A DNA stretch of 64,000 nt from an uncultured Clostridium sp. (GTDB lineage Bacteria > Bacillota > Clostridia > TANB77 > CAG-508): positions 124,001 to 188,000 of the forward strand of contig CAMYVO010000002.1 of NCBI GenBank assembly GCA_947302485.1. Direction: 5' to 3'. Position 1 is the stretch's first letter. Each line of letters begins with the position of its first letter. The notes beneath the pieces were generated by a model. It was not told the DNA's origin. It saw nothing but the letters and a program-made list of their open reading frames with translations, and did not search any database. Of this stretch, positions 10,007-19,044 are shown piece after piece. Made by a program: the position numbers and the translations under genes.

Positions 10007-12397
10007 ATGAGAAAACCAAATGAGTTAAGTTATAAAGATTTAAAAGATTACTGTAGCACTAAAAATTTTGAGTTTGAAACAACAGAAGAATTATCATCTG
10101 TTGATACTGGAATAGGTCAAGAAAGAGGAATTAAAGCACTAGAATTTGGTTTGAACGTTGATGTTAAAGGCTATAACCTATACTTAGAAGGACCTAGTGG
10201 TGTTGGAAAAACAATGTACACTAAGAACTATTTAAACACTATAGCAAAAAAGAAAAAAGCTCCTGTTGATTGGTGCTATCTATATAACTTTGATAATCCT
10301 AATGAACCTATAGCTGTTTCTCTTCCTTCAGGTCATGGAAAAGACTTTAAAGAAAGTATGGATCAATTTATTAAAGATGTAAAAGCTGATATTAAATCTA
10401 CTTTTAATGATGAGGACTTTGAAAAAGAAAAATCTTTAATAAAACAGGAATTTGAAGAAAAAAGAAATATTCTTTTAAAAAAATTAAATAAAGAATCTCA
10501 GAAACACGGTTTTGAAGTCAAAGCTGCACAAAATGGTATTTATATGATGCCTATTATTGATGGAAAAACAATTCAAGAAGAAGAATTTGAAAAATTAGAT
10601 CCAAAAATTAAAGAAGAATTTGAAAACAAGTCAAGTATTGTTCAAGAACAAATAATGGTAGCAATTGGAGAAATTAAAGAAATTGAAAAACAATCAAATA
10701 ACAAAATTCGTGAATGGCAATCAAATGTTGCTCTTTTAACAGTAAACATTCATATTAACTATATTAAATCTAAATTTAAGAGAAATAAAAAAATAAATAA
10801 TTTTTTAAATAATATAAAAAATGATATTTTAAAAAATCTTCAATATTTTATAGCTGATGAAAAAGATGATTCTAAAAATAACAATCCTAATATGATAAAA
10901 CAAGAATATCCAAAACCATGGCTAAACTACAAAGTTAATTTATTTGTAGATAACAGTAAACTAGATGGTGCTCCAATTGTAATGGACTCTAATATTTCAT
11001 ATCCAAATTTATTCGGTAAACTTGAATATGAAAACTATTACGGAGCTTTAAGAACAGACTATACCATGCTAAAACCTGGTTTACTTCATATTGCAAATGG
11101 TGGATATATTATTTTTCAAGCTAAAGATTTATTAAGTAATGGTATATGTTATGAATCTCTGAAAAAAGCTTTAAGAATTAAGGAATTAAATATAGAAAAT
11201 AATCCTGATTCACACACAAATATGGTAATGGTATCTCTAAAACCTGAACCTATCCCTTTAGATGTTAAAGTAATATTAATAGGAAGTTCAGAAATATACT
11301 ATACATTATTATCAGTTGATCCTGATTTTAGAAAACTATTTAAAATAAAAGCTGAATTTGAAGATGATGCACCCAAAACTTATGAAAACATGTCAAAACT
11401 TGCAAGATTTATTCATGCTTTTTGTGAACAAGAAGAACTTCCTCATTTTGATAAAAAAGCTGTAGCTAAAATGGTTGAATATTCTTCTAAACTTGCAGAT
11501 GATAAGAATAAAATATCAACTAGATTTAATGATTTGTCTGAAATTATCGCAGAAGCTGGCACATGGGCTAGAATGGATAAGAAAAAAATAGTTACAGATG
11601 AATATGTAAAAAAAGCACTAACTGAACGTATTGATAGAGTAAAAAAATATGATAATAGATATACAGAAATGATAAAACAAAATACTCTTCTAATAAGTAC
11701 AAATGGATTTAAAGTTGGGCAAATTAATGGTTTAACTATTATGACTATTGGTGATTATTCCTTTGGAAAACCTTCTAAAATAACTGCCAATACATTTACT
11801 GGAAAAAGTGGAATCATTAATATCGAAAGAGAAGTTGAACTTTCTGGTTCATCACATTCTAAAGGTGTATTTATATTAAATGGATATATAGGAGAAATGT
11901 TTGCACAGGACATACCTCTTTCATTAACAGCAAGTATATGCTTCGAACAATTATATAATGGAGTTGATGGTGATAGCGCATCAAGTACTGAGCTTTATGC
12001 ATTGCTTTCAAGCTTATCTGGTGTACCTATTAACCAAGCTATTGCGGTTACAGGATCTGTTAACCAAAAAGGAGAAATCCAACCAATAGGTGGAGTTAAT
12101 GATAAAATAGAAGGATTTTATCAGATTTGTAAAATGCGTGGACTTAGTGGAGAGCATGGAGTTATAATCCCAATACAAAATGTTAAAAACTTAAGTTTAT
12201 CTGATGAAATTGTTGATGCAGTTAAAGCTGGTAAATTTCATATATATGCTGTTTCTTCAATTGAGGAAGGAATTGAAATTCTAACAGATGTACCTGCCGG
12301 TAAAAAAGATAAGTATGGCCACTTCCCTGCTGGAACTATTAATTATTTAGTTTCTGAAAAATTAAAAAAATATGCAGCTGCTAGTATAAAAAAATAA
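10007..12397 (+). CDS. Lon-family ATP-dependent protease (COG1067, LonC/YcbZ-like)
   Basis: This 796-residue protein has an N-terminal AAA-like P-loop (GPSGVGKTMY, about 60-69), a charged coiled-coil insertion (about 125-245) and a C-terminal Lon protease domain. The catalytic Ser is in GDSASSTE and the Lys in GGVNDKIEGF, giving the Ser-Lys dyad. It lacks the Lon N-domain, so it is not classical LonA. The segment equivalent to Walker B reads GGYIIFQAKDLL, with Gln where an acidic residue is common, so ATP hydrolysis may be weak. It follows rimI by 54 bases and ends at a strong hairpin. Confidence 0.85.
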   Translation: MRKPNELSYKDLKDYCSTKNFEFETTEELSSVDTGIGQERGIKALEFGLNVDVKGYNLYLEGPSGVGKTMYTKNYLNTIAKKKKAPVDWCYLYNFDNPNEPIAVSLPSGHGKDFKESMDQFIKDVKADIKSTFNDEDFEKEKSLIKQEFEEKRNILLKKLNKESQKHGFEVKAAQNGIYMMPIIDGKTIQEEEFEKLDPKIKEEFENKSSIVQEQIMVAIGEIKEIEKQSNNKIREWQSNVALLTVNIHINYIKSKFKRNKKINNFLNNIKNDILKNLQYFIADEKDDSKNNNPNMIKQEYPKPWLNYKVNLFVDNSKLDGAPIVMDSNISYPNLFGKLEYENYYGALRTDYTMLKPGLLHIANGGYIIFQAKDLLSNGICYESLKKALRIKELNIENNPDSHTNMVMVSLKPEPIPLDVKVILIGSSEIYYTLLSVDPDFRKLFKIKAEFEDDAPKTYENMSKLARFIHAFCEQEELPHFDKKAVAKMVEYSSKLADDKNKISTRFNDLSEIIAEAGTWARMDKKKIVTDEYVKKALTERIDRVKKYDNRYTEMIKQNTLLISTNGFKVGQINGLTIMTIGDYSFGKPSKITANTFTGKSGIINIEREVELSGSSHSKGVFILNGYIGEMFAQDIPLSLTASICFEQLYNGVDGDSASSTELYALLSSLSGVPINQAIAVTGSVNQKGEIQPIGGVNDKIEGFYQICKMRGLSGEHGVIIPIQNVKNLSLSDEIVDAVKAGKFHIYAVSSIEEGIEILTDVPAGKKDKYGHFPAGTINYLVSEKLKKYAAASIKK

Positions 12398-12402
12398 CAA
12401 AT

Positions 12403-12433
12403 AAAAAACCACTTCATAATGAAGTGGTTTTTT
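12403..12433. terminator. Bidirectional terminator
   Basis: A hairpin with arms AAAAAACCACTTC and its complement around ATAAT is flanked by A and T runs. It lies between the convergent Lon-like gene and rpsR and can serve both strands. Confidence 0.85.
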
Positions 12434-12442
12434 TTATTTAAA

Positions 12443-12721
12443 CTAATTTTGTGAATAAGGTAATACAGCAATATGTCTTGCTCTTTTTACAGCTATTGTT
12501 ATATCTCTTTGATGTTTTGCACATGCACCTGTTGCTCTTCTTGGTAATATTTTGCCTTTTTCATTAACGAATTTTTTTAATTGCTCTGGATTTTTATAAT
12601 CTAATATAAAGTTTTTATCACTACATAATACACATACTTTTTTTCTTACTTTTCTAAATCTTGGATTATAATCCTCATCATTATTTCTATTATTTCTTTT
12701 ATTATTTTTCTTGTCAGCCAT
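12443..12721 (-). CDS. rpsR: 30S ribosomal protein S18
   Basis: The basic 92-residue protein has the S18 core: [25 protein letters not shown], then [19 protein letters not shown] and [12 protein letters not shown]. The N-terminus carries a Lys/Asn-rich extension. Cys residues at about 30 and 33 (CVLC) suggest the zinc-containing form. It is the last gene of rpsF-ssb-rpsR, a conserved bacterial operon. Confidence 0.97.
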   Translation of the reverse strand: MADKKNNKRNNRNNDEDYNPRFRKVRKKVCVLCSDKNFILDYKNPEQLKKFVNEKGKILPRRATGACAKHQRDITIAVKRARHIAVLPYSQN

Positions 12722-12751
12722 TTTTATCTTTCCCCCTTCCTAAACAATTGT

Positions 12752-13174
12752 CTAAAATGGTAAGTCATCTGTAGAAGAAACTTCAAATTCTGAATTATCA
12801 CTTGATGCAACATTTCCGAATGTATTTTCAAAACTATTTGCTGAGTCTACATCTCTTTTACTATCTGCAAAATATGCTTCTTCTGCAACTACTTCTGTTA
12901 TATAATGTTTTTGACCTTGGTCATCATCCCAAGTTCTAGTTTGAATTCTTCCAATAATTCCTACTTGTTGACCTTTTTTAAAATATTTACTACAAAATTC
13001 TCCTAGTTTGCTCCATGCAACTATGTTAATAAAATCTGCTTGTCTTTCTTCTCCTTGTCTTGCAAATCTTCTATTAACAGCTAAACTAAAACTTGCAACT
13101 AGGGTGTTATTTGTTTGAGTATATCTTACTTCTGGATCTCTTGTTAATCTTCCCATTAAAATTACTTTATTCAT
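12752..13174 (-). CDS. ssb: Single-stranded DNA-binding protein
   Basis: This 140-residue SSB has an OB fold opening MNKVILMGRLTRDPEVRYTQTN and continuing VASFSLAVNRRF and DFINIVAWSKLGEFC. The C-terminus is acidic and ends DDLPF, the conserved tail that recruits replication and repair partners. It sits between rpsF and rpsR, the standard arrangement. Confidence 0.97.
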   Translation of the reverse strand: MNKVILMGRLTRDPEVRYTQTNNTLVASFSLAVNRRFARQGEERQADFINIVAWSKLGEFCSKYFKKGQQVGIIGRIQTRTWDDDQGQKHYITEVVAEEAYFADSKRDVDSANSFENTFGNVASSDNSEFEVSSTDDLPF

Positions 13175-13228
13175 ATATTTTTACCTTACCTTTCTATATT
13201 TAAAGGTCCCTCTTTATCTTGAAGATTA

Positions 13229-13516
13229 TTATTCTTCATCTTTTCTAATTACAATAAACTTTATAACTTCATCAGTAATTCTATAATTTCTTTCAAGTTC
13301 TGTTATTAGTTCAGGTTTTGCTTCGAAATTAAATACAATATAATATGCTTCTTTATTCTTTTTAATTTCATAAGCAAGTCTTTTTTTTCCTAATTCTTCA
13401 CAAGACTCTACTTTTCCATCAGTATTAATCAAATCTGTAAATCTTTGAATAAGAGCTTTAACTCCTTCTTCATCAACAGATGGATTAATAATGACAACAC
13501 TTTCGTATTTATTCAT
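13229..13516 (-). CDS. rpsF: 30S ribosomal protein S6
   Basis: The 95-residue protein starts MNKYESVVIINPSVDEEGVKAL and has GKKRLAYEIKKNKEAYYIVFNFEA, the S6 signature. A strong AAGGAGG site precedes the start. It is the first gene of rpsF-ssb-rpsR. The 5' region may contain an S6:S18 autoregulatory leader, but I could not fold a convincing match. Confidence 0.97.
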   Translation of the reverse strand: MNKYESVVIINPSVDEEGVKALIQRFTDLINTDGKVESCEELGKKRLAYEIKKNKEAYYIVFNFEAKPELITELERNYRITDEVIKFIVIRKDEE

Positions 13517-13576
13517 TATCTTTCACCTCCTTATGGATATATAGCCCACATTAAAATGAGCAAGGATTAAAAAAAC

Positions 13577-13608
13577 AAATAGCAATGTTTTTTCAAACAT
13601 TGCTATTT
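13577..13608 (-). terminator. Intrinsic terminator after dxs
   Basis: A 14-bp perfect stem (AAATAGCAATGTTT and its complement) with a TTTC loop is followed on the minus strand by G and a run of seven U. It lies just past the dxs stop and before the rpsF leader. Confidence 0.85.
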
Positions 13609-13619
13609 TAACATATTTT

Positions 13620-15479
13620 TTAAAGTTTGGCAAGTATTTTCTCATAAATAGATTTTACATCCAATCCATATATTTTTTCTACATCTTCTGTTTTACCATG
13701 TTGCACAAATTTATCTGGATATCCGATTGGTATAAATTTAATATCATTTATTTCATTTCTTATAATAATATCTTCAACAGAAGATGCTAATCCTCCTGTT
13801 ATAATATTATCTTCAATAGTAATAACAAATTTAGTTTTATTTATTGATTTTAAAACTGCTTCTTCATCAATAGGTTTTAAAAATCTAATATTAATAACTT
13901 CTGCAGATATATTATTATCATTTAATTTTTTTGCAATTCTCATTGCTCTATTTACCATCTTGCCTATTGCTAAAATAGTAATATCTTTTCCTTCCTCTAA
14001 TAATTCAGCTTTACCTAATTGTAATTTGTCTTTACTTTCATTAGAATATTCTTCACTACCTCTTGGGTAACGAATTACAATTGGTGAATTTAAAGATAAA
14101 GCAAACTCTATCATTTCTTCTAATTCTTTAAATCCTTTTGGTGCCATGATAGTTAAATTAGGAACAATATTAAAAAATGATAAATCTAATAAACCTTGAT
14201 GTGTTTCTCCGTCATTTCCAACAAGTCCCGCTCTGTCAATACACATTACAACAGGTAATTTTTGTATACACACATCATGAATTACTTGATCATAACATCT
14301 TTGATAAAAAGATGAATAAATTGGTACAACTGGCTTCATACCATTTTTTGCAAGTCCTGCAGCAAAACCTATAGCATGTTGTTCTGCAATTCCAACATCA
14401 AAAAATCTGTCTGGAAATTCTTTTGCAAATTCCAATAGTCCTGTTCCCTCTTTCATTGATGCTGTTATTGTAACTATTCTTTTATCTTTTTCAGCCAAAC
14501 TAATTAATTTATCTCCTAATACTTTAGAATAATCTGCTTTTTTTTCATTTAAGCTTTTACCTGTTTTTACATTAAATGCAGATGTACCATGAAATCTAGC
14601 TGGATCAACTTCTGCATGCATATATCCTTTTCCTTTTTTTGTAACTACATGAATTAAAACAGGTCCTTCCAACTCTTTACTTATTTTTAGCATACTTTCT
14701 AATTTTTCAATATCATGACCATCTATTGGTCCTAAATATCTAAATCCAATATCTTCAAAAAACATATTCTGAATTAAAAGATGCTTTAAGCTATATTTCA
14801 TTTTTCTTACACCATTTATAATTTTTCCTCCAATCTTTGGCATTTTACTTACTAGTTTCTTTACATATACATTAGACTGAGTATAGAATTTCTTAATTCT
14901 TAGATTGCTTAGTTTCATTGATATTCCTCCAACACATTTATCTATACTCATTTCATTATCATTTAAAATTACAGTTAAATTTGTTTTTGAACTTCCTGCA
15001 TCATTTAATGCTTCTAATGCCATTCCTCCTGTTAGTGCTCCATCTCCAATTACAGCTATTACATGTGATTTTTCTTTTTTTAAATCTCTTGCTTTTGCCA
15101 TTCCTAATGCTACGGAAATAGATGTACTACTATGACCCGTGTTAAAACAATCATATTCAGACTCTACAGCCTTAGGAAATCCTGCAATTCCTCCTAACTG
15201 TCTAATACTATTAAATTTTTCTTTTCTACCTGTTAAAATTTTATGAACATAAGTTTGATGTCCAACATCCCATATAATTTTGTCCTCTGGAACATTATAT
15301 ATACTATGTAATGCAATAGTTAATTCTACAACGCCTAAATTAGAAGCCAGATGTCCTCCATTTTTAGAAATTGTTTTTAATATCAATTCTCTAAGCTCTT
15401 CAGCAAGCTCTTTTTTTTCTTTTATTGTTATTTTTTTTAAATCTTTTGGTTCATTTATTTTATCTAATACTTTACTCAT
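13620..15479 (-). CDS. dxs: 1-deoxy-D-xylulose-5-phosphate synthase
   Basis: This thiamine-diphosphate enzyme condenses pyruvate and glyceraldehyde-3-phosphate, the first step of the MEP isoprenoid pathway. The 619-residue protein shows GGHLASNLGVVELT, IWDVGHQTYVHKILTGR, the ThDP motif GDGALTGGMALEALNDAG, and DVGIAEQHAIGFAAGLA in the pyrimidine-binding domain. IDRAGLVGNDGETHQG and the C-terminal transketolase domain follow. It is transcribed alone, ending at a strong terminator. Confidence 0.97.
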   Translation of the reverse strand: MSKVLDKINEPKDLKKITIKEKKELAEELRELILKTISKNGGHLASNLGVVELTIALHSIYNVPEDKIIWDVGHQTYVHKILTGRKEKFNSIRQLGGIAGFPKAVESEYDCFNTGHSSTSISVALGMAKARDLKKEKSHVIAVIGDGALTGGMALEALNDAGSSKTNLTVILNDNEMSIDKCVGGISMKLSNLRIKKFYTQSNVYVKKLVSKMPKIGGKIINGVRKMKYSLKHLLIQNMFFEDIGFRYLGPIDGHDIEKLESMLKISKELEGPVLIHVVTKKGKGYMHAEVDPARFHGTSAFNVKTGKSLNEKKADYSKVLGDKLISLAEKDKRIVTITASMKEGTGLLEFAKEFPDRFFDVGIAEQHAIGFAAGLAKNGMKPVVPIYSSFYQRCYDQVIHDVCIQKLPVVMCIDRAGLVGNDGETHQGLLDLSFFNIVPNLTIMAPKGFKELEEMIEFALSLNSPIVIRYPRGSEEYSNESKDKLQLGKAELLEEGKDITILAIGKMVNRAMRIAKKLNDNNISAEVINIRFLKPIDEEAVLKSINKTKFVITIEDNIITGGLASSVEDIIIRNEINDIKFIPIGYPDKFVQHGKTEDVEKIYGLDVKSIYEKILAKL

Positions 15480-15645
15480 TTTTAACTCCTATTTATTGAT
15501 GCATATATAATAACATATATTAGTGAAAATTTCTACTTATCCTAATCATAAAACTCTAAAAAAAAGAGAGAATTGCTTCCCCCTTCTTGTCCGTTTAATT
15601 ATCCAGTTTAATTAGTGGAATTGTGAGACAATATGCACTGTTTTC

Positions 15646-15912
15646 TTATTCTTTAATAACTTCAACAAAGTTTGAGTCCTCAATGTAACGAATTGAGAAA
15701 CTCTTAGGTAAATTACGACCATCTGTGGGACAGTAATAATTAACCTTTATTTCTCCTCCAGCGAAAAACGTATTATAAAGTTCTGTCGGAACTGTTGCTT
15801 TTTTTGACACCGGTTTAAATAATATATCATTAATATAGATATCGTTGTACTCATCTACACTAAAATCTACAATCTTAAACCGTCTTTTTACTGTGTGTTC
15901 AAAATTCATCAT
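15646..15912 (-). CDS. Hypothetical protein, possibly acquired
   Basis: I do not recognise this 88-residue protein. I chose the ATG at 15912 (MMNFEHTV) because AGAGGAG lies 5' of it; a frame from 15975 would start inside the 5' UTR hairpin region. It has no signal or membrane segment. It has one in-frame CGG codon (at 15882), which is very rare in this window, and a slightly richer GC context than its neighbours. It follows a near-perfect promoter and lies directly behind the 3' end of tRNA-Gln, so it could be an acquired or phage-derived gene. Confidence 0.55.
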   Translation of the reverse strand: MMNFEHTVKRRFKIVDFSVDEYNDIYINDILFKPVSKKATVPTELYNTFFAGGEIKVNYYCPTDGRNLPKSFSIRYIEDSNFVEVIKE

Positions 15913-15973
15913 AATAAAAAACTCCTCTATATTAGATTGTGTTCTGATTAAAAATGCATATAACGGACAAAAC

Positions 15974-16001
15974 ATGCATGTAAAACGAATTTTACATGCA
16001 T
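15974..16001. promoter_or_regulatory. Perfect palindrome/hairpin at transcript start
   Basis: Twelve-base perfect arms (ATGCATGTAAAA and its complement) flank CGAA, read as a TTCG loop on the minus strand. It begins one base after the -10 box of the next promoter, so it is either an operator at the start site or a stabilising 5' hairpin. Confidence 0.65.
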
Positions 16002-16002
16002 T

Positions 16003-16031
16003 ATTATATCAAGTTTTATGTTTACTGTCAA
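16003..16031 (-). promoter_or_regulatory. Consensus sigma-A promoter
   Basis: On the minus strand there is TTGACA (16031-16026), a 17-base spacer, then TATAAT (16008-16003), a full consensus match. It drives the 15646-15912 gene. Confidence 0.85.
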
Positions 16032-16063
16032 CTTAAAACAAATTAAATTAAATTATTTGTTTT

Positions 16064-16138
16064 TGGCTGGGGTACTAGGATTCGAACCTAGGAATGTCGG
16101 AGTCAGAGTCCGATGCCTTACCGCTTGGCGATACCCCA
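16064..16138 (-). tRNA. tRNA-Gln (anticodon CTG)
   Basis: The minus strand folds as a complete cloverleaf. The acceptor stem is TGGGGTA with TACCCCA. The D arm contains GCCAAGCGGTAAGGC. The anticodon stem TCGGA/TCCGA encloses the loop CTCTGAC with anticodon CTG, and the T arm is CTAGG-TTCGAAT-CCTAG. CCA is encoded at the 3' end. It decodes CAG. It stands alone, with no other tRNA nearby. Confidence 0.95.
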
Positions 16139-16203
16139 ATATTTAATTCTTATATATAATAACATACTTTTTTACTCATTTCTATACTTTATATTAAAAA
16201 TAT

Positions 16204-16231
16204 TTGCTTTTTATTTTTCTTATGTTATAAT
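16204..16231 (+). promoter_or_regulatory. Promoter of the small 16259 gene
   Basis: TTGCTT (16204-16209), a 16-base spacer and TATAAT (16226-16231) are followed by the small ORF about 28 bases downstream. Confidence 0.5.
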
Positions 16232-16258
16232 CAAATTAAGTATACAAAAGATAAGGAA

Positions 16259-16522
16259 GTGGTTATTATAGATACAAAAGAAATTAATGAATATGATTGT
16301 ATATGTTTAAGCTTTAATTATGCAGACGAATTAATTAATAATCAAGTTGAAAACGTTAGTAATACTACTTCTTATAATTCACAAAATGAATCTTTAGCTT
16401 TAACAGTTATAAAACCAAATACATTAGCAACAATTAAACAAGCTGTTAAATTAACATCACGTATATCATTTAAATCCATTGTTGCTTCAATAATACTAAC
16501 AATAGCTAATTTATTTATTTAG
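16259..16522 (+). CDS. Small protein with C-terminal membrane helix
   Basis: This unrecognised protein of about 87 residues ends in a hydrophobic segment, SIVASIILTIANLFI, which would make it tail-anchored or C-terminally membrane-inserted. The N-terminal 65 residues are polar and Asn-rich. A promoter lies upstream and a strong terminator downstream, supporting a real gene. The start is uncertain: the frame has no ATG, the GTG at 16259 is very close to the AAGG motif, and an ATT a few bases on would fit the spacing better. Confidence 0.5.
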   Translation: MVIIDTKEINEYDCICLSFNYADELINNQVENVSNTTSYNSQNESLALTVIKPNTLATIKQAVKLTSRISFKSIVASIILTIANLFI

Positions 16523-16547
16523 TAAATTTAGTATAAAAATATTAAAT

Positions 16548-16589
16548 AAAAAAGAAATTGAATCAGATATCTGCTTCAATTTCTTTTTT
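16548..16589. terminator. Bidirectional terminator
   Basis: A 15-bp perfect stem (AAAAAAGAAATTGAA and its complement) continues, after one mismatch, into an inner CAGAT/ATCTG stem. A and T runs lie on both ends. It separates the plus-strand small gene from the minus-strand surface protein. Confidence 0.85.
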
Positions 16590-16605
16590 ATAATTATAGT
16601 TTATT

Positions 16606-19044
16606 TTATGAATTATAAGTTGTTGTATTATCAGCATTATCTGTAACAATTATAGAATAACTTTGTCCTGAATTATTAAGCCTATGAGTATATCTACCGT
16701 TACTTAATGTTGAGGTTATATCTTCACCATTTACTATAACACTTTTTATTCCACTCTCACTATCTGTTGCATTAACTCTTAAATTTCTACCTTGTCTACT
16801 GGCACTAACTGTTGGTGCTGTTTTATCAATTTTATTAACAACTACAGTTTGTGTTGTTTTATTTCCAGCATTATCTATAGCTACAAATACATATGTTCCA
16901 TTTACACTTACTGTATATGTTCCTTGACTTGTTATATCCTCTCCGTTAACTGTTAAAGATTTTATTTCACTTAGATTGTCACTTGCTTGTATTGTTAATG
17001 TTACATTTGCATTTTGCCATACTGTTGGATTTCCTGTAACATTTAATATTGGTGCTGTTTTATCAATTTTATCTACAACTATAGTTTGTGTTGTTTCATA
17101 TCCTGCATTATCTGTTACTGTGAATTCATATGTTCCATTTTCACTTACTATATATGTTCCTTGACCTGTTATATCTTCTCCATTAACCATTACACTTTTT
17201 ACTCCACTTAAGTCATCACTTGCTGCAATTGTTAATGTTACATTTGCGTTTTGCCATACTGTTGGATTCCCTGTAACATTTAATACTGGTGCTGTTTTAT
17301 CGTTTGAATCTATAGTTTTATTTCCTGCATTATCTATTACTGTTAGCTCATAATATCCAATTGTTGTTCCTGGTCTTTGGCTTGGCATATAGAAATATTG
17401 TCCATTATATCCTGTTAATGTTCTTTCTTGTCCATTAGCTTTAATTACAACACTTTTTACTCCACTTTCATTATCTCTTGCATTTATCATTAAGAATCCC
17501 ATTTGACTATTTACGCTAACTGTTGGTGCTATTTTATCAATTTTATCTACAACTACAGCTTGTGTTGCTTCATTTCCTGCATTATCTGTTGCTATAAATT
17601 CGTATGTTCCATTTTCAGTTACTGTATATGTTCCTTGCCCTGTTATATCTTCTCCATTAACTGTTACACTTTTTACTCCACTTAGGTCATCACTTGCTGC
17701 AATTGTTAACATTACGTCTAAATTTAGCCATTGTCTTGGATTTCCTGTAACATTTAATACTGGTGCTGTTGTATCATTTGTTTTTATAGTTTTATTTCCT
17801 GCATTATCTGTTACAGTTAACTCATAATATCCAATTGTTGTTCCTGGTCTTTGGCTTGGCATATAGAAATATTGTCCATTATATCCTGTTAATGTTCTTT
17901 CTTGTCCATTAGCTTTAATTACAACACTTTTTACTCCACTTTCATTATCTCTTGCATTTATCATTAAGAATCCCATTTGACTATTTACGCTAACTGTTGG
18001 TGCTATTTTATCAATTTTATCTACAACTACAGCTTGTGTTGCTTCATTTCCTGCATTATCTGTTGCTATAAATTCGTATGTTCCATTTTCAGTTACTGTA
18101 TATGTTCCTTGCCCTGTTATATCTTCTCCATTAACTGTTACACTCTTTACTCCGCTTAAATCATCGCTTGCTTTAATTGTTAATGTTGCATCTAAATTTT
18201 GCCATACTGCCATATTTCCTGTTACTTCTATTGTTGGAGCTGTTATATCTATTTTATCAACAACTACTGTAGTTGTTGCTTCATTTTTTACACCATCTGT
18301 TACTGTGAATTCATATGTTCCATTTTCACTTACTGTATATGTTCCTTGCCCTGTTATATCTTCTCCATTAACTGTTACACTCTTTACTCCACTTAAATCA
18401 TCACTTGCTTTAATTGTTAATGTTGCATCTACATTTTGCCATACTGTTGGATTCCCTATTACTTCTATTCTTGGTACTGTTGTATCTATACCAAATACAA
18501 CTGATGTTTCATTTCCCTCACTATCTGTTACAGTTAAAGTATATTCACCTTCTTTTGTAATTTCTGTTTCACTTGTATAGGCTACAGTATTTCCATCTTT
18601 ATCTGTTAATGTTGCTGTATAATCAGAATCATCTCTTATCGTAACTGAAATACTATTATCATACCATTTGTTATCTTCCACTCCAGATATTTCTGGTGCC
18701 TTTGTATCTTTAGTTTTCTGACTAGCATTTGTTGAGCTATTTTCATTTGAATTTGCATTTGAATTTGCATTTGAGCTTGCATTTTTTATTTTACTTTTAT
18801 TTAAGGCAAATAGTTGTGTCATTGTTTGTACGTTATCATTATTACTATTTTCCTCTACTTTATTTTCTTCATTTGTATTAGCTTCTTGCTCTGATGCTAT
18901 TGAAATTTCCTCTTCTGAAGCTTCAGCTTTACCATCATCTTTTAAAAACATTACTGTACCTATAATTGCTACTATAAATAATAGTAATAATAATAAAAGA
19001 AGTAATAGCCTTTTTTTGTTCTTTTTCTCTTCTTCTTCGTTCAT
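16606..19044 (-). CDS. Membrane-anchored Ig-like repeat surface protein
   Basis: The 812-residue protein has a charged cytoplasmic N-terminus, a transmembrane helix of Leu-rich sequence (about 12-33), a low-complexity Asn/Ser/Glu linker (about 40-110), then tandem bacterial Ig-like modules to the C-terminus. Each module begins near TAPxIxVTGNP and contains DDLSGVKSVTVNGEDITGQG and NGTYEFxxTDNAGNEAT. No LPxTG motif or SLH domain is present, so it is anchored by the N-terminal helix. Two internal segments are almost identical at DNA level, showing recent duplication. It is probably an adhesin or wall-spanning scaffold. It starts behind GGGGGAA. Confidence 0.8.
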   Translation of the reverse strand: MNEEEEKKNKKRLLLLLLLLLLFIVAIIGTVMFLKDDGKAEASEEEISIASEQEANTNEENKVEENSNNDNVQTMTQLFALNKSKIKNASSNANSNANSNENSSTNASQKTKDTKAPEISGVEDNKWYDNSISVTIRDDSDYTATLTDKDGNTVAYTSETEITKEGEYTLTVTDSEGNETSVVFGIDTTVPRIEVIGNPTVWQNVDATLTIKASDDLSGVKSVTVNGEDITGQGTYTVSENGTYEFTVTDGVKNEATTTVVVDKIDITAPTIEVTGNMAVWQNLDATLTIKASDDLSGVKSVTVNGEDITGQGTYTVTENGTYEFIATDNAGNEATQAVVVDKIDKIAPTVSVNSQMGFLMINARDNESGVKSVVIKANGQERTLTGYNGQYFYMPSQRPGTTIGYYELTVTDNAGNKTIKTNDTTAPVLNVTGNPRQWLNLDVMLTIAASDDLSGVKSVTVNGEDITGQGTYTVTENGTYEFIATDNAGNEATQAVVVDKIDKIAPTVSVNSQMGFLMINARDNESGVKSVVIKANGQERTLTGYNGQYFYMPSQRPGTTIGYYELTVIDNAGNKTIDSNDKTAPVLNVTGNPTVWQNANVTLTIAASDDLSGVKSVMVNGEDITGQGTYIVSENGTYEFTVTDNAGYETTQTIVVDKIDKTAPILNVTGNPTVWQNANVTLTIQASDNLSEIKSLTVNGEDITSQGTYTVSVNGTYVFVAIDNAGNKTTQTVVVNKIDKTAPTVSASRQGRNLRVNATDSESGIKSVIVNGEDITSTLSNGRYTHRLNNSGQSYSIIVTDNADNTTTYNS
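17345..17667. repeat. Internal tandem repeat unit A (partner at 17819-18141)
   Basis: This segment recurs 474 bases (158 codons) away with essentially no differences; divergence starts at both borders. It covers one degenerate Ig-like module (SQMGFLMINARDNESGVKS) and the end of the next. The identity exceeds that of the other modules, so the copy is recent or maintained by conversion. Confidence 0.85.
17819..18141. repeat. Internal tandem repeat unit B
   Basis: This is the partner of 17345-17667 at 474-base offset, inside the Ig-like surface protein gene. Recombination between the units would delete or add 158 residues without changing frame. Confidence 0.85.

Noticed and set aside
13517-13576. 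Promoter TTGCTC/TATATA immediately before rpsF
   Set aside because: Spacing is poor and the start site would fall on the ribosome binding site.
17503-18396. Plus-strand Cys-rich ORFs opposite the Ig-like gene
   Set aside because: They are repetitive antisense translations of the tandem modules, without ribosome binding sites.
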